The notes under the pieces: generated by a model
Database searches by the model: none
Told to the model about the DNA's origin: nothing
What the model saw: the letters and a program-made list of their open reading frames with translations, nothing else
Shown: piece after piece, positions 13,314-24,112 of the stretch
Layout: the number at the start of each line of letters is the position of its first letter
Numbering within the stretch: position 1 is the first letter of the stretch
NCBI GenBank assembly: GCA_022414725.1
Contig: CM039464.1
Coordinates: forward strand, 25,820,950 to 25,884,949
From: Microglena sp. YARC
Lineage: Eukaryota; Chlorophyta; Chlorophyceae; Chlamydomonadales; Chlamydomonadaceae
Reading direction: 5' to 3'
DNA: 64,000 bases
Program-made: the position numbers and the translations under genes

Positions 13314-13522
13314 TGAGCCCCTTCGCAACACCAACCACGCAGCAACAACTTTGGCACACGCGATGCGATCCGATGCATCCCCCTACATCACCGACCGCTC
13401 CAGGACCCCCTTGGGCAATACTCCTACTCTTCCCCAGGCCCCCCTAATATCCAGTGCCCCCACCACCCCTACACATGCCACCACCACCACACGCTGGGGG
13501 GGCGTGGTGCCTAAGACAGCAG
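13314..13522 (+). CDS. Exon of the unrecognised plus-strand gene
   Basis: A pyrimidine-rich tract and CAG precede 13314, and a GT donor follows 13522. The 209-nt frame is open (SEPLRNTNHAATTLAHAM, then a Thr/Pro-rich stretch, ending VVPKTAG). It ends in phase 1, matching the mini-exons. Its acceptor edge is copied about 20 times upstream. Confidence 0.6.
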
Positions 13523-13925
13523 GTCAACTGGGGGGTGAGGTTTCTCCCATCGGCCCTGTTAACCACCCACAGAGTGCGCGCACCCTAGTAGGTAAGGAGC
13601 AGTGCAATGGGGGGGGAAGGGGGGGGGGGGGGGGGGGTCCACATCACACAAACACTACACACACACACCCACCAATGCATGCACGCACCCTAGTGGGTAA
13701 GGAGCAGTGCAATAATGAGTTTGATGATGATAGTTAAATTTTCGTAGTTCCAGGTATAACAGGTCTACCCTGGGGTGGGCTTTCTCCCATTAGCCCGGTG
13801 AACCACACACATAGTGAATGCACCCTAGTAGGTGAGGAGCAGTGCAACAGGGGGGAGGGGGGGAATTCCACAACACACACTCACCAATGCATGCACGCAC
13901 CCTAGTAGGTAAGGAGCAGTGCAAT

Positions 13926-13959
<34 letters not shown>

Positions 13960-14953
13960 CCTCAACACACAAAATATTCCCCCACACACACGAAACCAAT
14001 GCATGCACGCTCCCTAGTAGGTAAGGAGCAGTGCAATGGGGGGGGGGGATTCCACAACACGCAAACACTTCACACACACACACACCAATGCATGCACGCA
14101 GCCTAGTAGGTAAGGAGCAGTGCAATAATGATGATGATGATGATGATAGTAGCATTTTGTGTGGATCCAAATGTAGCAGGTCCACCCTGGGGTGAGTTTT
14201 CTCCCATTGGCCACCCACACAGTGCAATGATGGGATTCTACAACACACAGATACTACCACACACACACAAATGCATGCACCCTAGTAGGTAAGGAGCAGT
14301 GCAATACTGATGATGATGATGATAGTTACATTTTTCGTGGTTCCAAATGAAGCAGATCCACCATGGGGCTTTCTCCCATTGGCTCTGTGAACCACACACA
14401 GAGTGCACGCAACACACAAACACTACATACACATACACATACACATACACACCAATGCATGCACGCAGCCTAGTAGGTAAGGAGCAGTGCAATGATGATG
14501 ATGATGATAGTTACATTTTTTGTGGTTTTAAATGTAGCAGGTCTACCCTGGGGTGAGCTTTCTCCCATTGGCCACCCACACAGTGCAATGATGGGATTCT
14601 ACAACACACAGATACTACCACACACACACCAATGCATGCATGCAGCCTAGTAGGTAAGGAGCAGTGCAATAATGATGATGATGATAGTCACATTTTTCGT
14701 GGTTCCTAATGTAGCAGGTCAACTGGGTAGTGAGCTCTCTCCCATTGGCCCTGTGAACCACCCACAGAGTGCACGCACCCTAGTAGGTAAGGAGCAGTGC
14801 CATGGGGGGGGGGGGGGGGGGGGGGATTCCTCAACACACAAAATATTCCCACACCCACCCACACGAAACCAATGCATGCGCACACCCTAGTAGGTAAGGA
14901 GCAGTGCCAATGGGGGGGGGGGGGGGGGGAGGAGATTCCTCAACACACAAACA

Positions 14954-14988
<35 letters not shown>

Positions 14989-17882
14989 AATGCATGCACG
15001 CAGCCTAGTAGGTAAGGAGCAGTACAATGGGGGGGGGATTCCACAACACACAAAAAATATCCCCCCACACACACATGAAACCAATGCATGCGCACACCCT
15101 AGTAGGTAAGGAGCAATGCAATGGGGAGGGGGATAGATTCCCTAACACACAAAATATTATACACACACGCACACACACACACACAAAAAACCAATGCACG
15201 CACCCTAGTAGGTAAGGAGCAGTGCAATGGGAGGGGGGGGGGGGGATTCCTCAACACACACACATACCAATGCATGCACTCACCCTAGAAGTTTAGGACC
15301 AGTGCAATGGGGGGAAGGTTAACTATGATCTTTAACCTCTCGCACACCTTCCAACATCCCACAGGACGTGACCTCACTCGCCTGGGACGCTCTTGGGCCA
15401 CCACAACAACAACAGCAGGTCTACCACACCCCTTGTTTGATGATAACTGCGATCTTCACCCACACCCAAACCTGCCCACATCCCAAAGGACGTGACCTCA
15501 CACGCCTAGGACGCTCTTGGGCCACCACAACCACCACCACCACATCAGGTATACCACAACCCGTCTTTGAAGATAACTATAATCGTCACCCACACCCACA
15601 CCTTCCCACACCCCATAGGACGTGACCTCACACGCCTAGGACGCTCTTGGGCCACCACAACCACCACCACACCAGGTCAACCACAACCCGCCTTTGAAGA
15701 TAACTATAATCGTCACCCACACCCAAACCTTCCCACACCCCATAGGACGTGACCTCACACGCCTAGGACGCTCTTGGGCCACCACAACCACCACCACACC
15801 AGGTCAACCACAACCCGCCTTTGAAGATAACTATAATCTGCACCCACACCCACTCCTGCCCACACCCCATAGGACGTGACCTCACACGCCTAGGACGCTC
15901 TTGGGCCACCCCAACCACCACCACCACATCAGGTCTACCACACCCCGTCTTTGAAGATATCTATAATCGTCACCCACACCCACACCTGCCCACACCCCAT
16001 AGGACGTGACCTCACACGCCTAGGACGCTCTTGGGCCACCCCAACCACCACCACCACATCAGGTCTACCACACCCCGTCTTTGAAGATATCTATAATCGT
16101 CACCCACACCCACACCTGCCCACACCCCATAGGACGTGACCTCACACGCCTAGGACGCTCTTGGGCCACCCCAACCACCACCACCACATCAGGTATACCA
16201 CAACCCGTCTTTGAAGATAACTATAATCTGCACCCACACCCACTCCTGCCCACACCCCATAGGACGTGACCTCACACGCCTAGGACGCTCTTGGGCCACC
16301 ACAACCACAACAGCAGGTCTGCCACACCCCGTGTTTGAAGATAACTATGATCTTCACATGTGCAGGTCAGTGGGTTGGTATGGTATTAGTCATACTGTTA
16401 TGGTATTAGTCATATTAGTCTTCACATGCACAGGTCAGTGGGTTGGTATGGTATTAGTCATATTAGTCTTCACACGCGCAGGTCAGTGGTTTGGTATGGT
16501 ATTAGTATATGGTATAATATTAGTATATGGTATATAATATTAGGGTTATGGTATATGGTATATGGCATGGCATGGGTTATGGTATATGGTATATGGTTAG
16601 GCATTATTAGGGTTATGGTAAGGTAATATTAGGGTTATGGTATATGGTATATGGTATGGCATTATTAGGGTTATGGTATATAATATTAGTATATGGTATA
16701 TGGTATGGTATTAGTATATGGTATATGGTATAATATTAGTCTTCACATGCGCAGGTCAGTGGGTTGGTATGGTATTAGTCATATTAGTCTTCACGCGCGC
16801 AGGTCAGTGGGTTGGTATGGTTCATATGGTATAAGTGAAAGGGTTGGTATTGTTGGGGAAAAAGTAGTTTTGCTGGTGCGCTGGGGGGCAAGGGGATAGG
16901 GCATGTAAATTAAGGCTTGGGGGTGGGGATAGGGCATGTGCTTTAGAACTTGGGGGTGGGGCAAGTGCCTTAGGGGTTGGGGGTAGGGTAAGGGGATATA
17001 GCACATGCATAATAATTTGGGGGTGATGCATTTGCCTTAGGGGTTGGGGATAGGGCAAGAGGATAGGGCATGTGCATTAGAATTTAGGGTTAATGCATTT
17101 GCCTTAGGGGTTAAGGATAGGGCAAGGGGATAGGGCATGTGCATTAGAACTTGGGGGTAGTGCATGTGTCTTAAGGGTTGGGGTTGGTTAGTTTGGTTGT
17201 GAGAACCCCCGGAAGCAGGAAAGAGTCCCTATAATATGGGCCGGAAGTGCTTTTATTTTTGGCAGAGCCCCCCTTTCTAGGGGGCAAGAGCCCCAAGATT
17301 CACCCCATTGTCCGTCTGTGTGTCCGTCCGACTGACGACGACTGAGACGAAGGCTGACACGTCAGCCAACTGTCTCACAACTAACTGGCTTCTCGGTCAG
17401 CTCCATCGTTGCCACCTGTCGTTCCATTGCCAACACTCTCCGCCAATTTTCCGCGTCGCTTGCAACACTGCATAGGACTTTTTTTAGCTACGTCTAGCAG
17501 CTTCCATCCAGCCCCTGTGGTCCACGAGGAAAACGTGGTGTCCGATTGGTGAATGTATTGGGTCATGTGCGTCATACACCACAGCCCTATTAGCCAGCCA
17601 TTGGGACAGGCCCAAAGCATTCAGCTGCATTTGGATGCCTACGATGAAGTTTTTGGGTGCTCTAGCTGGCTTCAATTCTGGCTCAAGGATGATAAAAGGG
17701 AGCTACTTGGAAGCTGTTACATGTAGCCAGAAAACAAAAAAGGGGCCGGCAGGCAAGTGGGAACACAGAATAGATGACAGATACACAGAAAACGACATAC
17801 GGACAGGCAAACAGACAAGCAGAAAGGCAGACAGACAGACAGAAAGGGAGACAGATAGATAGACAGACGAGTAGACAAACAA

Positions 17883-17927
<45 letters not shown>

Positions 17928-19483
17928 AAGGTAGAAAGACAGGGGGCATAACATCATCTGTGCCTGATTCCTGCCCCCTATCCATCCACCCATCCAAATG
18001 CTATCCATCTATCCATCCATCCGAATCACCTGCCATCCATCCATCCATCCATCCGAATGCTTGGATGCCTATCAGGATCTCGTGGAGGAGGAGAGCCAGG
18101 GGGTTGGGGGGGGGGGTATGTTTGTATGTCCAGGGGTCGGGGGGGGGGGGGGGGGGGGGGGGGGGGGATATGTTTCTATATCCAGGGGTTGGCCAAATAG
18201 GCTTAAGGGGCTTGCCCAACCATGTAAGGAAGGGCTAAAAAGAACAAACATTGATGAAGTGAACCCCTGGGGTGGAAGGGGGGGGGGGGGGGGGGGGTAT
18301 TTTCCATCCATAAAAAAAAAGTGATGATGAGGCGTGGTGCTAAGGGAGCCCGTCGTATGCGGGTGGGGAGCGGTCTCCTACCTCAACTGGACAAGCTACC
18401 ATCGCGGTTGACGACGACCTGCAACGCCAAGAGCGACCAAAAGGGGAGTCGAACCCCCGACTCTTCGTCCTACAGCAATCTGGTCTACCTTTAGACCATT
18501 GTATACCACTGAGAGGGGCTGTGCCATCCATATTGAGTGCACTAGTTGTGTTTGTGTCTGAAGTCCCCTGCAAAAGAATGGTGGTGATGAGAAAAGCAGT
18601 AATGAGCAGTAGCAGTAATAATATGTACTGATGACTATCCACCCATCAAAACAGTTAGGTACATGTCATTCAAACATTCAAGCATTTAGGTACCGGTCAT
18701 TCAAACATTCAAACGTTTAAGCACCTGTCATTCAAACATTCAGGTTACCGGTCACTCAAACATTCAAACATGTAGGTACCTGTCATTCAAACATCCAAAC
18801 ATTCAAACATTTAGGTACCTGTCATTCAAACTTTCAGACATTCAAACATGTAGGTACCTGTCATTCAAACTTTCAGACATTCAAACATGTAGGTACCTGT
18901 CATTCAAACTTTCATACATTCAAACATGTGCAGGTACCTATCAGGATCTCGTGGAGGAGGGCGAGCCAGAGGGGCCTTAAGCTACACTGGCTTTGACGGA
19001 TTTACAACCTCTCTTATGGTGCCACCTCATGCTCCCTCCGCTGGAGCCACTGCTCGGCGCTCTCGGTCTCAGTCTGCAGCTGCTGCGGGTGGGGAGAGGG
19101 CCTCTTCCTCTCATCCCACCGTGGCTGGTGTGGGTGTTTCCTCAACTCACCACACCACTGGAGGCCGTGTGAGCATGTCGTCTGCAGCTGCAGCTGCCTC
19201 TGCTGTGGCAGCTGCAGCACAGGGCCAAGCCACTTTTGCCTCCCCCACCAGGGACGCTGCTGGTCAGGAGCCCTACATGAGCTCAGACCATTCTGGCAAT
19301 GTTTTCCTCTCCTCCATTCTGTCGCCAGCCAAGCCAGGCAAAGGGACTTCCCCGCGCAGGTCTCCAGGGAGGGCTAGCCTGACTGGTATCCCCTCCGGGG
19401 CAGAACGCAGAAGCGGCACTTCCTCTGGCCATCGTACCATCTCGTACTACTCACCCTCTAGAGAGAGCCTGTTCTCCAATTAA
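13314..19483 (+). CDS. Unrecognised Ser/Thr/Ala-rich protein, 3' part of gene (multi-exon)
   Basis: I infer a plus-strand gene from three elements with matching splice phase: exon 13314-13522, eight tandem mini-exons between 15365 and 16316, and a terminal exon 18945-19483 ending in TAA. All internal junctions are phase 1, so any number of mini-exons keeps the frame. The product is low in complexity and basic: Thr/Pro-rich in the first exon, an RDLTRLGRSWATT repeat in the middle, and Ser/Ala/Gly/Arg-rich at the end with several SP motifs such as SPAKPGKG and SPRRSPGR. No domain is recognised. A phosphorylated, disordered tail is plausible but is inference. Upstream exons are not identified. 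Confidence 0.55.
13523..15300 (+). repeat. Intronic repeat array with exon 3'-edge-like copies and poly-G
   Basis: A repeated cassette contains TAGCAG, then GTC(A/T)ACC..., TTTCTCCCATTGGCC and GTGAACCACACAGAGTGCACG, followed by CACCCTAGTAGGTAAGGAGCAGTGCAAT. The last ends in (GAT)n or poly-G. The TAGCAG|GTCAACTGGG part resembles the donor edge of the exon ending at 13522. The AATGCATGCACGCACCCTAGTAGG block occurs about 14 times here, and again in reverse orientation at 54.34-54.66 kb. Confidence 0.75.
15365..16316 (+). CDS. Tandem array of eight in-frame mini-exons
   Basis: The eight copies are at 15365-15418, 15489-15548, 15619-15675, 15746-15802, 15873-15932, 16003-16062, 16133-16192 and 16263-16316. 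Their lengths are 54, 60, 57, 57, 60, 60, 60 and 54 nt, all multiples of three. Each is preceded by AG and followed by GT, and each reads GRDLTRLGRSWATT plus a variable Thr run in phase 1-1. The parts between are about 70 nt (GTCTACC... to CCCCATAG), a plausible minimal intron. None has an in-frame stop. Alternatively only one is used and the rest are non-coding satellite. Transcript data would decide. Confidence 0.6.
16350..16860 (+). repeat. TATGG/TTAGGG-rich degenerate minisatellite
   Basis: Repeats of GGTATATGGTAT and ATTAGGGTTATGG are mixed with four copies of a CTTCAC...GCGCAGGTCAGTGGGTTGGTATGG block. The region lies in the presumed long intron before 18945. Confidence 0.8.
16880..17200 (+). 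repeat. Minisatellite, unit about 60 bp
   Basis: Five or so units of GGGGATAGGGCATGTGCATT, followed by an AGAA(C/T)TTGGGGGT part and a GCCTTAGGGGTTGGGG part. No coding potential is seen. Confidence 0.8.
17240..17480 (+). repeat. Dispersed repeat family 2 (GGCAGAGCCCCCC end)
   Basis: It begins TTTATTTTTGGCAGAGCCCC and includes GACTGAGACGAAGG and CGTCGCTTGCAACACTGCATAG. A close relative is at 51660-51865. Shorter reverse-strand relatives are at 33595-33695 and 40015-40065. It is probably a transposon-derived family of unknown class. Confidence 0.6.
17485..17760 (+). repeat. Dispersed repeat family 3
   Basis: It shares several blocks with 37390-37620, including AGCAGCTTC, AGCTGGCTTCAATTCTGGCTCA-like sequence and a GGAGCTACTTGGAAGCTG-like block. 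It probably represents an old mobile element. Confidence 0.45.
17770..18065 (+). repeat. ACAG and ATCC microsatellites
   Basis: (ACAG)n with interruptions runs from about 17815 to 17945, and (ATCC)n from about 17975 to 18060. Confidence 0.9.
18040..18100 (+). repeat. Partial copy of the terminal exon's 5' edge
   Basis: GCCTATCAGGATCTCGTGG, then AGGAGGAGAGCCAG, matches the acceptor and first bases of the terminal exon at 18935-18970. It lies 0.9 kb upstream in the same orientation. Confidence 0.8.
18172..18265 (+). repeat. Dispersed repeat family 1, copy 2 of 4
   Basis: It matches the core of 8938-9035 (GGCCAAATAGGCTTAAGGGG, GGAAGGGCTAAAAAGAAC). Long poly-G runs flank it on both sides (about 18139-18167 and 18278-18297). 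Confidence 0.6.
18318..18535 (-). mobile_element. tRNA-derived SINE, family A
   Basis: Read on the minus strand it starts with a tRNA-like part: TGGTCTAAAGGTAGACC resembling an A box, then GGGGGTTCGACTCCCC resembling a T-arm/B box. A body follows (CTTGTCCAGTTGAGGTAGGA), then the tail GGGCTCCCTTAGCACCACGC. Related copies are at 42578-42780 (minus) and 60795-61012 (plus). Confidence 0.72.
18640..18935 (+). repeat. Minisatellite GGTACCTGTCATTCAAAC
   Basis: About eight units of roughly 33-40 bp built from GTAGGTACCTGTCATTCAAA and ATTCAAACAT. The last unit runs directly into the acceptor of the terminal exon (CAGGTACCTATCAG). Confidence 0.85.
18945..19483 (+). CDS. Terminal exon of the unrecognised plus-strand gene
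   Basis: The exon follows ATCAG and ends at TAA (19481-19483). It encodes about 179 residues with balanced, non-repetitive codon use, unlike its surroundings. It starts GSRGGGRARGALSYTGFDG. It then has basic and Ser-rich stretches (ARRSRSQS, SPTRDAAG, SPRRSPGRASLTG) and an Ala-rich run, and ends SYYSPSRESLFSN. Phase 1 fits the mini-exons. No family is recognised. Confidence 0.65.
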
Positions 19484-19523
19484 GTTTAATTCAATATGAC
19501 AAACTGGTTATGATTGTGTACAT

Positions 19524-19707
19524 CAGGGTAATTCAAAGCGCGCGCTTTTGAGCGCTGATTTGTTGACTCCCTCTGCGCTTTAAGCGCAGTTTTTTGCAAC
19601 CCCCTGTGGGCGCAGCAAGCAATTTTTGCGATTTTGTACTACAAAGCGCAAATTTTTGTTTTCGAGTGCGCTAAAGCGCTGGCCAATTTGGCCATTTGAA
19701 GTACCCT
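19524..19707. mobile_element. hAT-like MITE, copy 1
   Basis: About 184 bp similar to 55728-55914: both carry AAGCGCGCGCTTTT, GGGCGCAGCAAGCAATTTTT and GTGCGCTAAAGCGCTGGCC. The ends (CAGGGTAATTC and GAAGTACCCTC) are imperfect terminal inverted repeats. A duplicated segment of about 70 bp covering the gene's stop region (19452-19523 and 19704-19776) flanks it. Confidence 0.65.
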
Positions 19708-20154
19708 CTAGATAGAACCTGTTCTCCAATTGAGTTTCTTTCAACATGACAAACTGGTTATGATTGTGTACATCGCAGTACATTGTATTGTCATTGACAG
19801 GCGATAGTTGGCCCAGTTCAAGCCCGCAGGGTTTATGATTTAGGTTATACATTGTAGTCCGGAATTGGATTGGATTGATTGTTGTACCAGCCTCCAGGCT
19901 GCTCACTGCCTTGTATTGCCTTGTACTGCCTTGGTTGTTGCGGTAACATGGTCTACCAGCCTCCAGGCTGCTCACCACCTGCAGGCGGAGTAAACATGGT
20001 CAGTACAAACACTACTGCATCACTCTCCTAAGCACGGGATGTATTAATTGGCAGTATCTACGTTTGCAATGTAACAGAGTAACAGACCCTCCAAAAACTG
20101 CTTTTGAGACGTGGAATGACAAGTTTTATTTACAAATCCGGTGCACGCACTTAC

Positions 20155-20365
20155 ACGTGCACTAATCCCATTTTGACGGATGGTTCAATGGTTGAGCTCG
20201 TTGAACCGATGAAGGTGCCGGGTTCCAATCCCTACGGCTTTACTGCTCGCGATCGCTGTCAACTGCCAAGGTAGCACTGCCCAGGTAAAGTAGAAGCCCG
20301 TTCTCTACCACCGTAAAACAGGGCTCCCTTCATACCACGCCCCACCAGGCGTTATCATTTATTTT
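20155..20365 (+). mobile_element. tRNA-derived SINE, family B
   Basis: The head GATGGTTCAATGGTTGAGC and GCCGGGTTCCAATCCC resemble tRNA A and B boxes. The body TTACCT/AGGTAAAGTAG leads to the tail AGGGCTCCCTT...CACCAGGCGTTATCATT. Relatives on the minus strand are at 50262-50462 and 54838-55015. The tail is shared with family A although the heads differ. Confidence 0.7.
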
Positions 20366-20396
20366 TCCATTACCTATCATACCTTCCTTTCATTCA

Positions 20397-21063
20397 ATGT
20401 GGTGGTGTTTGTTTACCACTACCTCCCCCCACCCTCAGCTCAACAACGGGAGCACCGCCTATGTCTACTCACCTACAGGTCAGTGTGTCGGTCACATACC
20501 CGTCCCCCAACTCCACCTCCTCCACCACAGATACCATACCACCAGGGCATACTCCCCCCGCCTCTGGACCTTCCACAGCACAGGAACGTTTGTTGGAGAC
20601 GTAGCCGCTCCCTCATCACAGCACAAGTACACCGTACACCGTTGTTGGAGGCGTAGCCGCTCCCTCATCACAGCACGAGTATGTATCCAATCTCTCCGTG
20701 CCATACATCAAGCTATGGCCACCCTAGGGATGACAACTGACCTGGACATATCACCCCTCCTAATAATGAGTCAGTCCCCACCTCCCCATGGGAAACACCC
20801 CTACCTCCCTTGGCCAGCTGTTTGGCCTAGGACCCTCCACTGCTACACCCAACCTTGGTATGGGGGGAACACACACCTCACCATCCAGACATCTGAAGAG
20901 GCCCACAAGGCTGTTAGATGGGCACTAGGCAGTGACATACATGCTCACCCCTTGAAATCCCCACGTGCACCATCCTCTTGGCACCACACAAATCCACCTA
21001 TGCCCATAACACCCTCCTAAATCACCATTCAAGGGTTATGGAACTAGTTACTCTACCCACTTA
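20397..21063 (+). mobile_element. Fragment of a LINE related to the one at 1-7.4 kb
   Basis: One frame reads YVYSPTGQCVGH near 20460 (compare LYTPTGKCIGH-like sequence near 5299). Another reads LGQLFGLGPSTATP and EEAHKAVRWALGSDIHAHP near 20815-20950 (compare DQLFGSNEDPFHT and ALRWLASADYAE near 5611-5740). The fragment then ends in an MELVTLPT stop and a poly-C tract. Confidence 0.65.
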
Positions 21064-24000
21064 GGCCAAACCCTACCCCCCCCCCCCCCCCCCCCCCCCC
21101 CCTAATCAGGACGGGGAGCAAACTCGCCCTTGCCAAAAGACTTAGGGGAACCTACCAACTCATTGCCATCTCAAATCCAGCTGCCCATGCCAAATACCTC
21201 CACAACCCACCCACCACCTGTGCCCTAACCATGAGGGACATGGGGGCCTCATATATTCCCCGACCCCCACCCACCCCATTGGGCCTTCCTACCACCCACC
21301 TGCCCAAGGCACATAGCTCTCTTCTAGCCCTGGGCAAAGCAACCCACCCACATGCAGACCATGTAGACCCACTGTCAATGTATCCAGACTCTTCAACTCT
21401 TTCTTGCACATCTTCTGATTCCATGCTTTGGATGTGATTACATGATTAGATAATAAATAATATGAAAAATAAAAAGACTGCAAACAAACGAGCCAAAGGC
21501 TTCAGACAAAGAGACAAAAAACGGACAACGGGGTGAATACTTGGCCTGCCACCCCCAGGGGGGGGGGGGGGGGGGGGGGGGGCTATATCAAAAATGGCCT
21601 GGGGTGTAAAGGCTCTGACACACATGTCTATCAAGACGAACATGTGTGTGGAAGCATACACATATATACACATAAACATCCAACACCAACATATGTACAC
21701 ACACACATAGCCGTTTGCACCGCCTAGATGGGTTGCTATACCAAAACACCCGAACGCGGCGTACTATCACTAGAGACATTGTACTGCCTGCACCTCCTCA
21801 TGGCGGCTCATGGATAGGGATCGGCAACACATGTCGCATATGCTAAGCATAGCATATGCCATCATATGCTAAGCATAGCATATGCCATCATATGCTAAGC
21901 ATAGCATATGCCATCACATGCTAAGCATAGCATATGCCATCACATGCTAAGCATAGCATATGCCATCATATGCTAAGCATAGCATATGCCATCACATGCT
22001 AAGCATAGCATATGCCATCATATGCTTGTTCATCGATTTTCTTTGTTTTTTGTTTTTTGCCTCTGGACCTTCCACAGCACAGGAACGTTTGTTGGAGACG
22101 TAGCCGCTCCCTCATCACAGCACAAGTACACCGTACACCGTTGTTGGAGGCGTAGCCGCTCCCTCATCACAGCACGAGTATGTATCCAATCTCTCCGTGC
22201 CATACATCAAGCTATGGCCACCCTAGGGATGACAACTGACCTGGACATATCACCCCTCCTAATAATGAGTCAGTCCCCACCTCCCCATGGGAAACACCCC
22301 TACCTCCCTTGGCCAGCTGTTTGGCCTAGGACCCTCCACTGCTACACCCAACCTTGGTATGGGGGGAACACACACCTCACCATCCAGACATCTGAAGAGG
22401 CCCACAAGGCTGTTAGATGGGCACTAGGCAGTGACATACATGCTCACCCCTTGAAATCCCCACGTGCACCATCCTCTTGGCACCACACAAATCCACCTAT
22501 GCCCATAACACCCTCCTAAATCACCATTCAAGGGTTATGGAACTAGTTACTCTACCCACTTAGGCCAAACCCTACCCCCCCCCCCCCCCCCCCCCCCCCC
22601 CTAATCAGGACGGGGAGCAAACTCGCCCTTGCCAAAAGACTTAGGGGAACCTACCAACTCATTGCCATCTCAAATCCAGCTGCCCATGCCAAATACCTCC
22701 ACAACCCACCCACCACCTGTGCCCTAACCATGAGGGACATGGGGGCCTCATATATTCCCCGACCCCCCACCCACCCCATTGGGCCTTCCTACCACCCACC
22801 TGCCCAAGGCACATAGCTCTCTTCTAGCCCTGGGCAAAGCAACCCACCCACATGCAGACCATGTAGACCCCACTGTCAATGTATCCAGACTCTTCAACTC
22901 TTTCTTGCACATCTTCTGATTCCATGCTTTGGATGTGATTACATGATTAGATAATAAATAATATGAAAAATAAAAAGACTGCAAACAAACGAGCCAAAGG
23001 CTTCAGACAAAGAGACAAAAAAACGGACAACGGGGTGAATACTTGGCCTGCCACCCCCAGGGGGGGGGGGTGGGGGTGGGGGGGGCTATATCAAAAATGG
23101 CCTGGGGTGTAAAGGCTCTGACACACATGTCTATCAAGACGAACATGTGTGTGGAAGCATACACATATATACACATAAACATCCAACACCAACATATGTA
23201 CACACACACATAGCCGTTTGCACCGCCTAGATGGGTTGCTATACCAAAACACCCGAACGCGGCGTACTATCACTAGAGACATTGTACTGCCTGCACCTCC
23301 TCATGGCGGCTCATGGATAGGGATCGGCAACACATGTCGCATATGCTAAGCATAGCATATGCCATCATATGCTAAGCATAGCATATGCCATCATATGCTA
23401 AGCATAGCATATGCCATCACATGCTAAGCATAGCATATGCCATCACATGCTAAGCATAGCATATGCCATCATATGCTAAGCATAGCATATGCCATCACAT
23501 GCTAAGCATAGCATATGCCATCATATGCTTGTTTCATCGATTTTCTTTGTTTTTGTTTTTTGCCTCTGGACCTTCCACAGCACAGGAACGTTTGTTGGAG
23601 ACGTAGCCGCTCCCTCATCACAGCACAAGTACACCGTACACCGTTGTTGGAGGCGTAGCCGCTCCCTCATCACAGCACGAGTATGTATCCAATCTCTCCG
23701 TGCCATACATCAAGCTATGGCCACCCTAGGGATGACAACTGACCTGGACATATCACCCCTCCTAATAATGAGTCAGTCCCCACCTCCCCATGGGAAACAC
23801 CCCTACCTCCCTTGGCCAGCTGTTTGGCCTAGGACCCTCCACTGCTACACCCAACCTTGGTATGGGGGGAACACACACCTCACCATCCAGACATCTGAAG
23901 AGGCCCACAAGGCTGTTAGATGGGCACTAGGCAGTGACATACATGCTCACCCCCTTGAAATCCCCACGTGCACCATCCTCTTGGCACCACACAAATCCAC

Positions 24001-24077
24001 CTATGCCCATAACACCCTCCTAAATCACCATTCAAGGGTTATGGAACTAGTTACTCTACCCACTTAGGCCAAACCCT

Positions 24078-24112
<35 letters not shown>

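Noticed and set aside
16510..16700. Telomere-like repeat (TTAGGGTTATGG)
   Set aside because: Units are irregular and mixed with GGTATATGGTAT; no regular telomeric TTTTAGGG or TTAGGG array.
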